A DNA stretch of 64,000 nucleotides, from assembly GCF_000024265.1 (NCBI RefSeq), contig NC_013204.1, positions 558,001-622,000 of the forward strand. Direction: 5' to 3'. This DNA comes from Eggerthella lenta DSM 2243 (GTDB lineage: Bacteria; Actinomycetota; Coriobacteriia; Coriobacteriales; Eggerthellaceae). Position 1 is the stretch's first letter, and every line of letters starts with the position of its first letter. The position numbers were made by a program, and so were the translations under genes. Positions 8,331-16,448 of this stretch are shown in pieces. The notes beneath the pieces were generated by a model, which was not told the origin of the DNA, searched no databases, and worked only from the letters and a program-made list of their open reading frames with translations.

Positions 8331-9197
8331 ATGGTTTGGGGACCTATGATCGCATGGTACCTGTTTCTGGCCGGCGCGTCGGCAGGTGCCTTCCTGACCT
8401 CGGCTTTCGTTGAGGTGAAATATCCCGAGAGCGTGAAGATGCGCGTGGCCGGCCGTATCATCGCCCCAATTTTCCTGGGGATCGGCCTGGTCATGTTGAT
8501 GCTGGACGCCGAAGCCGGCCTGCACAACCCGCTGCGCTTCTTCTGGCTCATCGCTAACCCCGGTTCCGTGATGACGCTGGGCGTGTACTTCATCTGCGTG
8601 TTCATGCCGGTGGCGCTGGTTTCCGCGCTGCTGGAGGTGCTGAAGAAGCCCGTGCCGAAGTGGCTCACGTGGATCGGCATCGTGTTCGCGTTCGCCGTGG
8701 CGGCCTACACCGGCTTCCTGCTGGGCGTGGTGAAGGCGTTCCCGCTGTGGAACAACGCGGTGCTGCCCATCCTGTTCGTGGTGTCGGCGCTGTCGGCGGG
8801 CCTTGCGGCCACGTCGCTGGTGGGCCTGCTGGTGGATCGCGAGCGCTTCGAGCAGATGTGGCTGATCAAGAAGTCGCACGTCATCCTGTCGGCCATCGAG
8901 ATGGTGGTGCTGGCCACGATGCTGGTCATCGTGAGCGCCGGCAGCGTCGAAGGTGCGGCGTCGGTCTACTCGCTCGTGGCCGGGCAGTACGCTCCGGCGT
9001 TCTGGGGAGGCATCGTCCTTCTGGGCCTCGTGGCACCGTTCATCATCGAAGGCTACCCGGTGTTCATCACGAAGCGCGTCGAGACGTCGATGACCTCGAT
9101 GGTGGTCAGCGTCATCGGCGAGGCGGGCGTGCTGGTGGGCGGCTTCATGCTGCGCCTGCTGGTGGTTCTGTCGGCGCTTCCGGTGCTGTACCTGTAA
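8331..9197 (+). CDS. NrfD/PsrC-type membrane subunit (unit 1)
   Basis: A 288-residue integral membrane protein with about eight hydrophobic helices, beginning MVWGPMIAWYLFLAGASAG, the N-terminal pattern of NrfD/PsrC quinol-interacting subunits. It follows the Fe-S gene by six bases and completes the PsrABC-like complex. The first 45 bases of the gene, and the bases before it, are identical to the paralog at 14766, which suggests recent duplication or gene conversion. Confidence 0.9.
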   Translation: MVWGPMIAWYLFLAGASAGAFLTSAFVEVKYPESVKMRVAGRIIAPIFLGIGLVMLMLDAEAGLHNPLRFFWLIANPGSVMTLGVYFICVFMPVALVSALLEVLKKPVPKWLTWIGIVFAFAVAAYTGFLLGVVKAFPLWNNAVLPILFVVSALSAGLAATSLVGLLVDRERFEQMWLIKKSHVILSAIEMVVLATMLVIVSAGSVEGAASVYSLVAGQYAPAFWGGIVLLGLVAPFIIEGYPVFITKRVETSMTSMVVSVIGEAGVLVGGFMLRLLVVLSALPVLYL

Positions 9198-9214
9198 GCT
9201 TTGCCTATTCCGAC

Positions 9215-9278
9215 AGGCGCCGCAACCCCCTCTGCGGCGCCTTGCACGAAGCGGGCCCTCGCACGATGCGAGGGCCCG
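9215..9278 (+). terminator. Two consecutive hairpins after unit 1
   Basis: A 10-bp stem (9215-9224 with 9233-9242) is followed by a 12-bp stem with a 3-nt loop (9252-9263 with 9267-9278). Neither has a T-run. They lie 18-80 bases beyond the stop of the NrfD gene. Confidence 0.6.
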
Positions 9279-9428
9279 TCGTGCGTGAAGGGCTTGGCAT
9301 GCGGCGCAGGGAGGCCTCTTCCGCAGAGCGCCCGGCGGCGCCCTCGGTCCGCCGGGGCTCGGGAGGACTCGCATATCGGCGCGATCTCTGCCAACACTCG
9401 CGGGTTCTTGCGCGGGTGCAGCAAAGGT

Positions 9429-9492
9429 GTGACAAAGGGACGGGTGATTCGACACCCTTTACAGTGTGTCGAATCACCCGTCCCTTTGTCAC
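9429..9492. repeat. 27-bp perfect inverted repeat, REP-like palindrome
   Basis: Arms 9429-9455 and 9466-9492 are perfect complements around a 10-nt loop. The words GGGACGGGTGATTCGACAC and GTCCCTTTGTCAC resemble REP-type palindromes that are mobilised by REP-associated tyrosine transposases in several phyla. The repeat ends four bases before the stop of the minus-strand regulator, so it could terminate transcription of both convergent genes. The REP assignment is from memory of word patterns only. Confidence 0.6.
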
Positions 9493-9496
9493 GCGG

Positions 9497-11101
9497 CTAC
9501 CGGTATTTCTCGATGAGGTCGATGACCTGCTGTTTGGAGTGCAGGTCGGTTTTCTCCAGAATGCGGCGGGTGTGGGTGCGGATGGTGTTCTCGGACACGA
9601 ACAGGGCATCGGCGATGACGCGCGCCGAACGGCCGCGCGCGATGAAAGGCAGCAGCTCGGCCTCGCGTCGCGTCAGGCTGAAGTCCTCGGCGATCTGCTC
9701 GAACACGGCTTCTTCGCTGAGGGGCGCGTCGTCCGGCCGGGTTTCGGGAGCTGCAGGGGCAATGGAGGCTGCGGGAGCTTCAGCCGCCTGCACGACGGGG
9801 GCGATGACGGCGGCCGGCGCGTTCGCCGGCTCTGCGGGCGGTGCGTTCGTCGCAGGTGCGGCCGCCTTCTTTTCGATCGGCTCGTCCTCCACCACGATCG
9901 GCATGCCCTTGCGACGCGTGCGGTAGAACAGTCCCAGCATGGCAAGCACGTACACTGCGCCCACCGATATACCAACGATCAGCAACGACGGGCTTCCCGG
10001 CACGAGCATGAGCAGATAGCCGATGCCGATTCCCAGCAGGCGCGCCAGGATTGACAATCCGCGCACCAGAGCGCCGATGACGAAGCCCGAAACGGCGAAG
10101 TCGTAGGAGGCCGACACCACCATGTACCAGATGATCACGTCGAACGTCCCGTAGCATGCGCTCATCACGGCGTTGAGCACCACGGGGCTCGTCTCCCAGA
10201 AGAACGGAAGCACGGCGAACAGGATGACGATGACGGGCACGATGACACGGTATGCCAAGGCCAGGTCAAGACGCTTGTGGGCGTATAGCACAAGCCCGAT
10301 CAGGCATACGGCCACCACGAGGTTCGCAACGAGCGGCGCCTGGTGCGCCTCGTTCACCGATCCCACCGACAACACCGTCATCTCCCACACGAGCCCGAAC
10401 AGCAGCGATAGCACGAGGCTGGCCACGATGAGCGTGACCAGCGAGGCGAGCGCCGTCAGGTAGCGTTTCGAATCCACGGTGCGCGCGTAGCGCCCGTCGG
10501 GAACCTCTGCATGGCACCGGCGCAGGCAGACGAGCGACAGCACGGGAAGCGGCAGCATCAACAGCAGCGGCGGGGCGCTTTCGTATTCGGCCGAGAGCGA
10601 GATGATCAGGAACAGCGCAGCTGTCAGCAAAAACGCCATCGGCACGTAGAACGACGTGCGCGAGGGGTGCATGCGCCCGAGGTACTCCGCCCAGCTTCCC
10701 CAGTAATAGCCGTAACCCACACCCGTCAGCACCGATCCTCCCACCAGCAGCGCCATCATCGTCGCGTCGCTTCCCAGGCGTCCGGCGACGTCGATGACCA
10801 CGAGACCGATCATGATGAGCGCGCAGAACAGCCATCCGGGAAGGCGGTCGAACGTATGCGGATCGCGTTCCATGAACGCGGCGATGGCGAACAAGGTGGT
10901 CATGTTCGCGATGAACGAGACCAGCACGACGAGCGTCTCGAGCTCGGGCGTGTTCGCGGGCCCCTGCAGCAGGATGGAACTGCGGAACGTGAGCATGCTG
11001 CACGCCCAGAAGAAGGCGAGGCCGACGTGACGGAATCGCAACGTCTTCCAAACCATCCGCATGCTGCGGCGGTCGCGCGCGACCGCGATCCGAGTGCTCA
11101 C
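9497..11101 (-). CDS. LuxR-family regulator with 12-helix membrane domain (unit 2)
   Basis: A 534-residue paralog of the regulator at 3110-4690. About twelve membrane helices begin at HVGLAFFWACSML. A long Ala/Pro-rich linker (about residues 400-465) follows, then a C-terminal LuxR HTH (LTRREAELLPFIARGRSA ... NTIRTHTRRILEKTDLHSKQ). A GTG start at 11101 is preferred because a GGGAGGAA ribosome site lies just upstream and the sequence then aligns with the first paralog. The linker is much longer and more Ala/Pro-rich than in unit 1. It diverges from the second torD/Mo operon and probably controls it. Confidence 0.9.
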   Translation of the reverse strand: MSTRIAVARDRRSMRMVWKTLRFRHVGLAFFWACSMLTFRSSILLQGPANTPELETLVVLVSFIANMTTLFAIAAFMERDPHTFDRLPGWLFCALIMIGLVVIDVAGRLGSDATMMALLVGGSVLTGVGYGYYWGSWAEYLGRMHPSRTSFYVPMAFLLTAALFLIISLSAEYESAPPLLLMLPLPVLSLVCLRRCHAEVPDGRYARTVDSKRYLTALASLVTLIVASLVLSLLFGLVWEMTVLSVGSVNEAHQAPLVANLVVAVCLIGLVLYAHKRLDLALAYRVIVPVIVILFAVLPFFWETSPVVLNAVMSACYGTFDVIIWYMVVSASYDFAVSGFVIGALVRGLSILARLLGIGIGYLLMLVPGSPSLLIVGISVGAVYVLAMLGLFYRTRRKGMPIVVEDEPIEKKAAAPATNAPPAEPANAPAAVIAPVVQAAEAPAASIAPAAPETRPDDAPLSEEAVFEQIAEDFSLTRREAELLPFIARGRSARVIADALFVSENTIRTHTRRILEKTDLHSKQQVIDLIEKYR

Positions 11102-11165
11102 ATTCCTCCCTTTCCCGGTCGACGAACGGGTAGCCGTTCCGTGTCGAAGCCGCTTAACAACCGTG

Positions 11166-11215
11166 CTGATGACCCTATTCATCAGGTAAAACGTTCAAAT
11201 CACCAGAAACTGATT
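11166..11215. promoter_or_regulatory. Paired inverted repeats, candidate LuxR operators (unit 2)
   Basis: CTGATG/CATCAG (11166-11171 and 11180-11185) and AATCA/TGATT (11198-11202 and 11211-11215) share an 8-nt spacer and the same ATCA/TGAT half-site words seen at 4790-4808. They lie between the divergent regulator and torD. Confidence 0.4.
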
Positions 11216-11269
11216 ACCCGACCCGTTCCGGTCGCGCCTAGGATTGGCGATGACGAGAAAGGACGGATC

Positions 11270-11938
11270 GTGTCCGTTATGACGAACGTAGCCTACATAT
11301 TATCGCTCATTGCACCGCTTTTTTCCTACCTGAAAGAAGAGGATTACGTCTCCATGCAGCAAAACCTTGCATGGCTGGACGTGCGCGCGGCGGCAGGCGC
11401 TCCGCTGCAAGAGGCACTGTCGCTTCCGACATGGCCCGCTCGCTCGTCGTTTCAGAATGAACTGCTGGTGCCAGGCATGCCGCTGGCCGCTATGCCGGTG
11501 GAGTCGCTGTACAAGGCGTGGTCCACGCAGCAGGGCAACGCGTTCGGCGCTACGCGCGGGCTGTACTTAGGCGATCCTGCGCGGCATTTGTCCCAGGTGT
11601 ATCGAGAGCTGGCCATCGAAGTCCCCGCGGAGTTCGCCTCGATGCCGGACCATCTGACGCTGGAGCTGGAGCTGCTGGCGCTGCTGCTGGACGCGGGCAA
11701 CGGAGAAGCCGCCCGCCAGCTGGCTGCCGACCATCTCGATTGGCTTGACGAGTACGACGCTGCGTTGGCCGACCGCGCCGACATAGTGGCGCATAACGAA
11801 GCGCTCCCGTCGGTGCGCCGCCGGAACCTGCTGGACGGCATCGCGTTTTTGCGGGCTCTCGCGGCGCTCGCGCAGCGGACGGTGGGCGAAGCGCTCGCCT
11901 TCGCGAACGCCGCCGAAGGAGAGGCCGTCGCCGTATGA
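11270..11938 (+). CDS. TorD-family molybdoenzyme chaperone (unit 2)
   Basis: A 222-residue paralog of the chaperone at 4863. It shares VPGMPLAAMPVESLYKAW, GLYLGDPARHLSQVY and MPDHLTLELELLALLL. The GTG at 11270 is favoured because AAAGGA lies eight bases upstream. An ATG three codons later (11279) is the alternative. The gene ends 87 bases before the Mo subunit, whereas in unit 1 the two overlap. Its probable client is the Tat-signal-bearing protein at 12026. Confidence 0.85.
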   Translation: MSVMTNVAYILSLIAPLFSYLKEEDYVSMQQNLAWLDVRAAAGAPLQEALSLPTWPARSSFQNELLVPGMPLAAMPVESLYKAWSTQQGNAFGATRGLYLGDPARHLSQVYRELAIEVPAEFASMPDHLTLELELLALLLDAGNGEAARQLAADHLDWLDEYDAALADRADIVAHNEALPSVRRRNLLDGIAFLRALAALAQRTVGEALAFANAAEGEAVAV

Positions 11939-12025
11939 CCTACCCGGCGTCCGCTGCTGCAAGCAGGCGCCGTGCCCATAGGTGAACAAGCAAGACGAGT
12001 GAACGATAAGAAAGGGAGGAAAGGA

Positions 12026-14221
12026 ATGAGGGAGACAACGGTATCGCGTAGAACGTTTCTCAAGGGTTCGGCCGCTACGGCTGCGCTCGCCTGCGCCGCG
12101 GGTTCCATCTCGCTTGGCTCATGGCAGGCCGAGCGCGCGGCAGCGGCCGAACCGGCGGTCACGGCCACGGCCCCGTCGCTGTGCAACGGTTGTTCCAGCA
12201 AGTGCGGGCTTATCGCCACGACGGTGGACGGCCAGCTCTGGACGCTCAAGGGCAACGAGGTCCATCCGTACTCGAAGGGACGCATCTGCGGGCGCGGCCA
12301 CGGTCTTGCCCAGATGGCGTACTCCGACGAGCGGGTCACGCAGCCTTTGCGTCGCAAGGACGACGGCACCTTCGAGCCCATCGACTGGGACACCGCGTTC
12401 AAGGAGATCGGCGCGAAGGTGCAGGACATCATCGCCAAGAACGGGCCTGAATCGCTGGCTATCATCCAGGATCCGCGTCCGTCGGGCAAGCAGTACTCCG
12501 CCCGCTTCATGAACGCGCTGGGTTCGGCGAACGTGTACGCGCACTCTTCTTCGTGCAACCTGTCGAAGGAGAGCGCCTACCAGCTGACCATCGGCGCCAC
12601 CGGCTATTCGAACGACTTCGCCAATGCGAAGATGGTCATGTTCATCGGCCGCAGCTACGGCGACGGCATCCGTCCCTCGTCGGTGCAGAGCCTGGCCGAC
12701 GCCGCCGAGCACGGCACCCGCGTGGTCATCGTCGACCCGCGCCTCAACAACTCCGGCATCTTCGCCAGCGACTGGGTGCCCATCAACCCCGGCACCGACC
12801 TGGCGCTGCTCATGGCAATGGCGAACGTGCTCATCGAGGAAGACCTCTACGACCACGATTTCGTGGAGCAGAACACGTACGGCTTCGAGGAGTTCGCCGA
12901 GCAAGCCAAGGAGTACACGCCCGAGTGGGCCGAGAAGATCACCGACGTCCCGGCCGAGACCATCCAGGAGCTTGCCCGCTCCATGGCGAAAGCGGCTCCG
13001 GCGGCTTCCATCGAGTCGGGTTGGCGCTCGGTCATCGGCTGTTCGTACAAGAACTCGTTCGAGACGGCGCGCGCCATCACGGCCATCAACTCGCTTCTGG
13101 GCTGCTGGGGCGCGAAGGGCGGCGCGCTGATCACGTCCTCGCCGAAGGCCGGCGCTATCGAGGACGCCCGCTTCAAGGCGCCCGCGAAGCCCGCTGCCAA
13201 GCGCATCGGCGATGCGGAGTACCCGCTGGTCCTGGCCAGCGCCGGCACCAACGTGGCTGCGTTGCAGGCGACGCTCGAGGGTGAGATCAAGGGCCTGTTC
13301 TTCTACAACTCGAACGCGGCGAAGGGCTACGCGCAGCCGAAGAAGTGGACCGAGGCTCTGGAAAAGACCGACCTCGTGGTCACCATCGACGTGCAGATGT
13401 CCGAGACGGCTCAGCAGTCCGACTACGTGCTGCCCGAGGTCACGTACCTGGAGCGCCTGGAGCTTCCGGAGTTCGTGGGAGGTAAGAAGCACTACGTCGG
13501 CATGCGAACAGTGGCCTTGGAGAAGATCCATCCCGAAACGAGGACGTGCGACGAGATCTTCAACGGCCTGGCGGAAGCGTGCGGCGTGGGCGAGTATTTC
13601 CAGTTCACCGCCGAGGATTGGGCTGAGGCGCAGCTGGCAACCGTGGGCGTGTCGCTTGACCAGATGAAGAAGGAAGGCGTGGTGGAGCTGCCTGACCCGC
13701 ACTTCGAGTACGGCGTGCCCACGTTCAAAACGGCGTCGGGCAAGTTCGAGTTCAAAACCGACAAGGTGGGCGAGGCCGGCCTCAATCCGGTGATCGGCTG
13801 GATTCCGCGCAAGGTGACGCCCCAGAGCGGCGAGTTCGCCATCGTGGGCGGCAAGCAGGGCATCCACTCCCATACCATGACCCAGAACATCGAAGCCCTG
13901 CACGCCATCTCGCGCGAATACCACATGGAGCGCCTCTGGATGGCCGCCAAAGACGCTGCCGACCTGGGCGTGCAGACAGGCGACACCGTGGAGGTGTCGT
14001 CGAGCGAGCACACCGGCCAGGTGGAAGTGCGTGTGACGCAGCGCCTCAAGCCCGGCGTCGTGTTCCTTCCCACGCACTACGGCGGCGACGCGCCTGCACA
14101 AACCCGCGCATACCATTACGGCATCAGCCTGACCGACTTCATCCCGCTGGACGCGGAGCCGGGCGTCGGCTCCATGATGAGCCAGGAAGTTGCAGTCACG
14201 GTGAAGAAAGTGGAGGCGTAA
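12026..14221 (+). CDS. Tat-exported molybdopterin oxidoreductase, PsrA/PhsA-like (unit 2)
   Basis: A 731-residue paralog, the same length as the protein at 5591. It has a twin-arginine signal (VSRRTFLKG), Fe-S cysteines at 53, 56, 60 and about 88, and a likely Mo-ligand cysteine in HSSSCNLSKE near residue 177. The dinucleotide-binding C-terminal domain is conserved (HTMTQNIEALHAISREY, LPTHYGG). A strong GGGAGGAAAGGA ribosome site precedes the ATG. The most visible differences from unit 1 are around the putative Mo site and the C-terminus, so substrate specificity may differ. Confidence 0.9.
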   Translation: MRETTVSRRTFLKGSAATAALACAAGSISLGSWQAERAAAAEPAVTATAPSLCNGCSSKCGLIATTVDGQLWTLKGNEVHPYSKGRICGRGHGLAQMAYSDERVTQPLRRKDDGTFEPIDWDTAFKEIGAKVQDIIAKNGPESLAIIQDPRPSGKQYSARFMNALGSANVYAHSSSCNLSKESAYQLTIGATGYSNDFANAKMVMFIGRSYGDGIRPSSVQSLADAAEHGTRVVIVDPRLNNSGIFASDWVPINPGTDLALLMAMANVLIEEDLYDHDFVEQNTYGFEEFAEQAKEYTPEWAEKITDVPAETIQELARSMAKAAPAASIESGWRSVIGCSYKNSFETARAITAINSLLGCWGAKGGALITSSPKAGAIEDARFKAPAKPAAKRIGDAEYPLVLASAGTNVAALQATLEGEIKGLFFYNSNAAKGYAQPKKWTEALEKTDLVVTIDVQMSETAQQSDYVLPEVTYLERLELPEFVGGKKHYVGMRTVALEKIHPETRTCDEIFNGLAEACGVGEYFQFTAEDWAEAQLATVGVSLDQMKKEGVVELPDPHFEYGVPTFKTASGKFEFKTDKVGEAGLNPVIGWIPRKVTPQSGEFAIVGGKQGIHSHTMTQNIEALHAISREYHMERLWMAAKDAADLGVQTGDTVEVSSSEHTGQVEVRVTQRLKPGVVFLPTHYGGDAPAQTRAYHYGISLTDFIPLDAEPGVGSMMSQEVAVTVKKVEA

Positions 14222-14222
14222 C

Positions 14223-14759
14223 ATGACCCGCTACGGAATGCTGATCAACACGAAGAAGTGCGTCGGCTGCTCGGCCTGCCGCATTGCTTGTCAGATGAAG
14301 AACCATCTGGATCCCGAAGAATCGTTCATCAAGTACCACGAGATCGAGACGGGGGAATACCCCAACGTGTACAACGAGATCGTCCCCACCCAGTGCATGC
14401 ACTGCGAGGACGCGCCTTGCGCTGCCGTGTGTCCGACGCATGCCACCTACATCACCGATTCCGGCGTGGTGCTGGTGGACGAGGAAAAGTGCATCGGCTG
14501 CAAGTACTGCATGGCTGCGTGTCCTTACGGCGCCCGCATCGTGCAGGAGAAGACCGGTGTGGTGGAGAAGTGCCGCTTCTGCTGGGACGGCGAAAAACCG
14601 GGCAATCCGCCGGCGTGCGTGGGAACCTGCATTTCGGGTGCGCGCATCTTCGGCGATCTGGACGACCCGGATAGCGAGATCAACCAGGCTATCGCGAAAT
14701 ACCACGCACAGCCGCTCGCTGACAACCTGACCGTTTCGAAAATCTACTACGTGAGGTGA
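14223..14759 (+). CDS. Four-cluster ferredoxin subunit, PsrB/NrfC-like (unit 2)
   Basis: A 178-residue paralog of the protein at 7788. Motifs CVGCSACRIACQ, CMHCEDAPCAAVCP and CIGCKYCMAACPYG are followed by a fourth Cys set. It starts one base after the Mo gene stop, as in unit 1. Its role is electron transfer between the membrane subunit and the catalytic subunit. Confidence 0.92.
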   Translation: MTRYGMLINTKKCVGCSACRIACQMKNHLDPEESFIKYHEIETGEYPNVYNEIVPTQCMHCEDAPCAAVCPTHATYITDSGVVLVDEEKCIGCKYCMAACPYGARIVQEKTGVVEKCRFCWDGEKPGNPPACVGTCISGARIFGDLDDPDSEINQAIAKYHAQPLADNLTVSKIYYVR

Positions 14760-14765
14760 TGAACC

Positions 14766-15632
14766 ATGGTTTGGGGACCTATGATCGCATGGTACCTGTT
14801 TTTGGCCGGCGCGTCGGCGGGAGCGTTCCTGACGTCCGCGTTCGTCGAAGCCAAGTACCCCGAGAGCGTGAAGATGCGCGTCGCTGGCCGCATCATCGCT
14901 CCCATCTTCGTCGGCATCGGCCTGCTCATGCTCATGTTGGACGCCGAAGCCGGTCTGCACAACCCGCTGCGCTTCTTCTGGCTCATCTCGAACCCCGGTT
15001 CCGTGATGACGCTGGGCGTGTACTTCATCTGCGTGTACATGCCGGTGGCGCTTGCCGTGGCCGTTCTCGAGATACTCAAGAAGCGCGTGCCGAAGTGGCT
15101 CACGTGGATAGGCATCGTCGCGGCGTTCGCCGTGGCGGCCTACACCGGCTTCCTGCTGGGCGTGGTCAAGGCGTACCCGCTGTGGAACAACGCCATATTG
15201 CCCATCCTGTTCGTGGTGTCGGCGCTGTCGGCGGGCCTCGCTGCCACGTCGCTCGTGGGGCTGATCGTGGATCGCGAGCGCTTCGAGCAGATGTGGCTGA
15301 TCAAGAAGAGCCACGTCATCCTGTCCGCCGTTGAAATGGTCGTGCTGGCCACGATGCTGATCATCGTGAGCGCCGGCAGCTTCGAAGGCGCCGCGTCGGT
15401 CTACTCGCTCGTGGCCGGGCAGTACGCTCCGGCGTTCTGGGGCGGCATCGTCCTTCTGGGTCTTGTCGCGCCGTTCCTTATCGAGGGCTACCCGGTGTTC
15501 ATCGCCAAGCGCGTGGAAACGTCGACGACCTCGATGGTGGTCAGCGTCATCGGCGAGGCCGGCGTGCTGGTGGGCGGCTTCATGCTGCGCCTGCTGGTGA
15601 TTTTGGCCGCCCTGCCCGTGCTGTTCCTCTAG
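14766..15632 (+). CDS. NrfD/PsrC-type membrane subunit (unit 2)
   Basis: A 288-residue membrane protein, very close in protein sequence to the one at 8331 and the least diverged member of the duplicated pair of operons. About eight helices are predicted. It is the likely quinol-binding subunit. It is followed by a run of three hairpins, so the operon probably ends here. Confidence 0.9.
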   Translation: MVWGPMIAWYLFLAGASAGAFLTSAFVEAKYPESVKMRVAGRIIAPIFVGIGLLMLMLDAEAGLHNPLRFFWLISNPGSVMTLGVYFICVYMPVALAVAVLEILKKRVPKWLTWIGIVAAFAVAAYTGFLLGVVKAYPLWNNAILPILFVVSALSAGLAATSLVGLIVDRERFEQMWLIKKSHVILSAVEMVVLATMLIIVSAGSFEGAASVYSLVAGQYAPAFWGGIVLLGLVAPFLIEGYPVFIAKRVETSTTSMVVSVIGEAGVLVGGFMLRLLVILAALPVLFL

Positions 15633-15641
15633 CTCACCCGT

Positions 15642-15754
15642 GCGCCCCGCCCACCCCCTGGCGGGGCGCTGGCGGCCGGATTCCCCCTCCCTTTCTCTTC
15701 CGGCCGCTTTTCCTCTTTCATGGGCGCTGCGCACTCCCCCTCCGCGCAGCGCCC
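15642..15754 (+). terminator. Three consecutive hairpins between two oxidoreductase operons
   Basis: Stems are 15642-15650 with 15661-15669 (9 bp), 15672-15680 with 15699-15707 (9 bp, followed by TTTT), and 15722-15732 with 15744-15754 (11 bp, perfect). The second has the features of a factor-independent terminator. The third ends 32 bases before the next gene and could act as an attenuator for it. Confidence 0.65.
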
Positions 15755-15785
15755 GTCTGTATTCCGACGAATCGAGGTGGCATCT

Positions 15786-16433
15786 ATGGAAGAATCCCAC
15801 GTTCCGCATTGGGGCATGGTCATCGATCTTGCGAAGTGCGTCGGGTGCGATTCGTGCACCGTGGCGTGCAAGGCCGAGAACCGCACGCCTCCGGGCGTCA
15901 CGTACAACGTGGTGCTGGAACAGGAGACGGGCGCGTATCCCAACGTGCGTATCGAGGCGATCCCCCGTCCCTGCATGCAGTGCGAGAACCCCGCCTGCGT
16001 GTCGGTATGCCCGGTGAGCGCGACGTACCGCGGCGATGACGGCATCGTGGTCATCGACGCCGACCGTTGCATAGGCTGCAAATACTGCATCGCCGCGTGC
16101 CCGTACGGCGCGCGCTCGGCCGACGAGGGTTCGTCGTACGCAGTCGAGATGCAGGCGGCCGATCAGGTGACGGCGCCCGAGTACGGCGTGGACCACGGCG
16201 CGCGCGGGAAGTACCGGGGCACGTACGGCACCGTGCGCAAGTGCACGTTCTGCGCGCACCGCATCGCCGAGGGCGAGGCGCCCGCGTGCTGCGAGACGTG
16301 CATCGGCGACGCGCGCTACTTCGGCGATCTGAACGATCCGTCGTCGAAGGTGGCGCAGCTGGCCGCTTCGCCGCGGGCGTTCCGCCTGCGCGAGGAGCTG
16401 GGCACGAACCCGTCCGTCTACTATCTGAAATGA
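15786..16433 (+). CDS. Ferredoxin subunit, TtrB-like
   Basis: A 215-residue protein with four [4Fe-4S] motifs: CVGCDSCTVACK, CMQCENPACVSVCP, CIGCKYCIAACPYG and CTFCAHRI...CCETC. The KCTFC plus inserted 30-residue loop resembles the B subunit of tetrathionate and related reductases. The frame is open upstream of the ATG at 15786, but a GAGGTGG ribosome site decides the start. It is the first gene of a B-C-A operon. Confidence 0.88.
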   Translation: MEESHVPHWGMVIDLAKCVGCDSCTVACKAENRTPPGVTYNVVLEQETGAYPNVRIEAIPRPCMQCENPACVSVCPVSATYRGDDGIVVIDADRCIGCKYCIAACPYGARSADEGSSYAVEMQAADQVTAPEYGVDHGARGKYRGTYGTVRKCTFCAHRIAEGEAPACCETCIGDARYFGDLNDPSSKVAQLAASPRAFRLREELGTNPSVYYLK

Positions 16434-16448
16434 GCGAGGTGAGCATCT

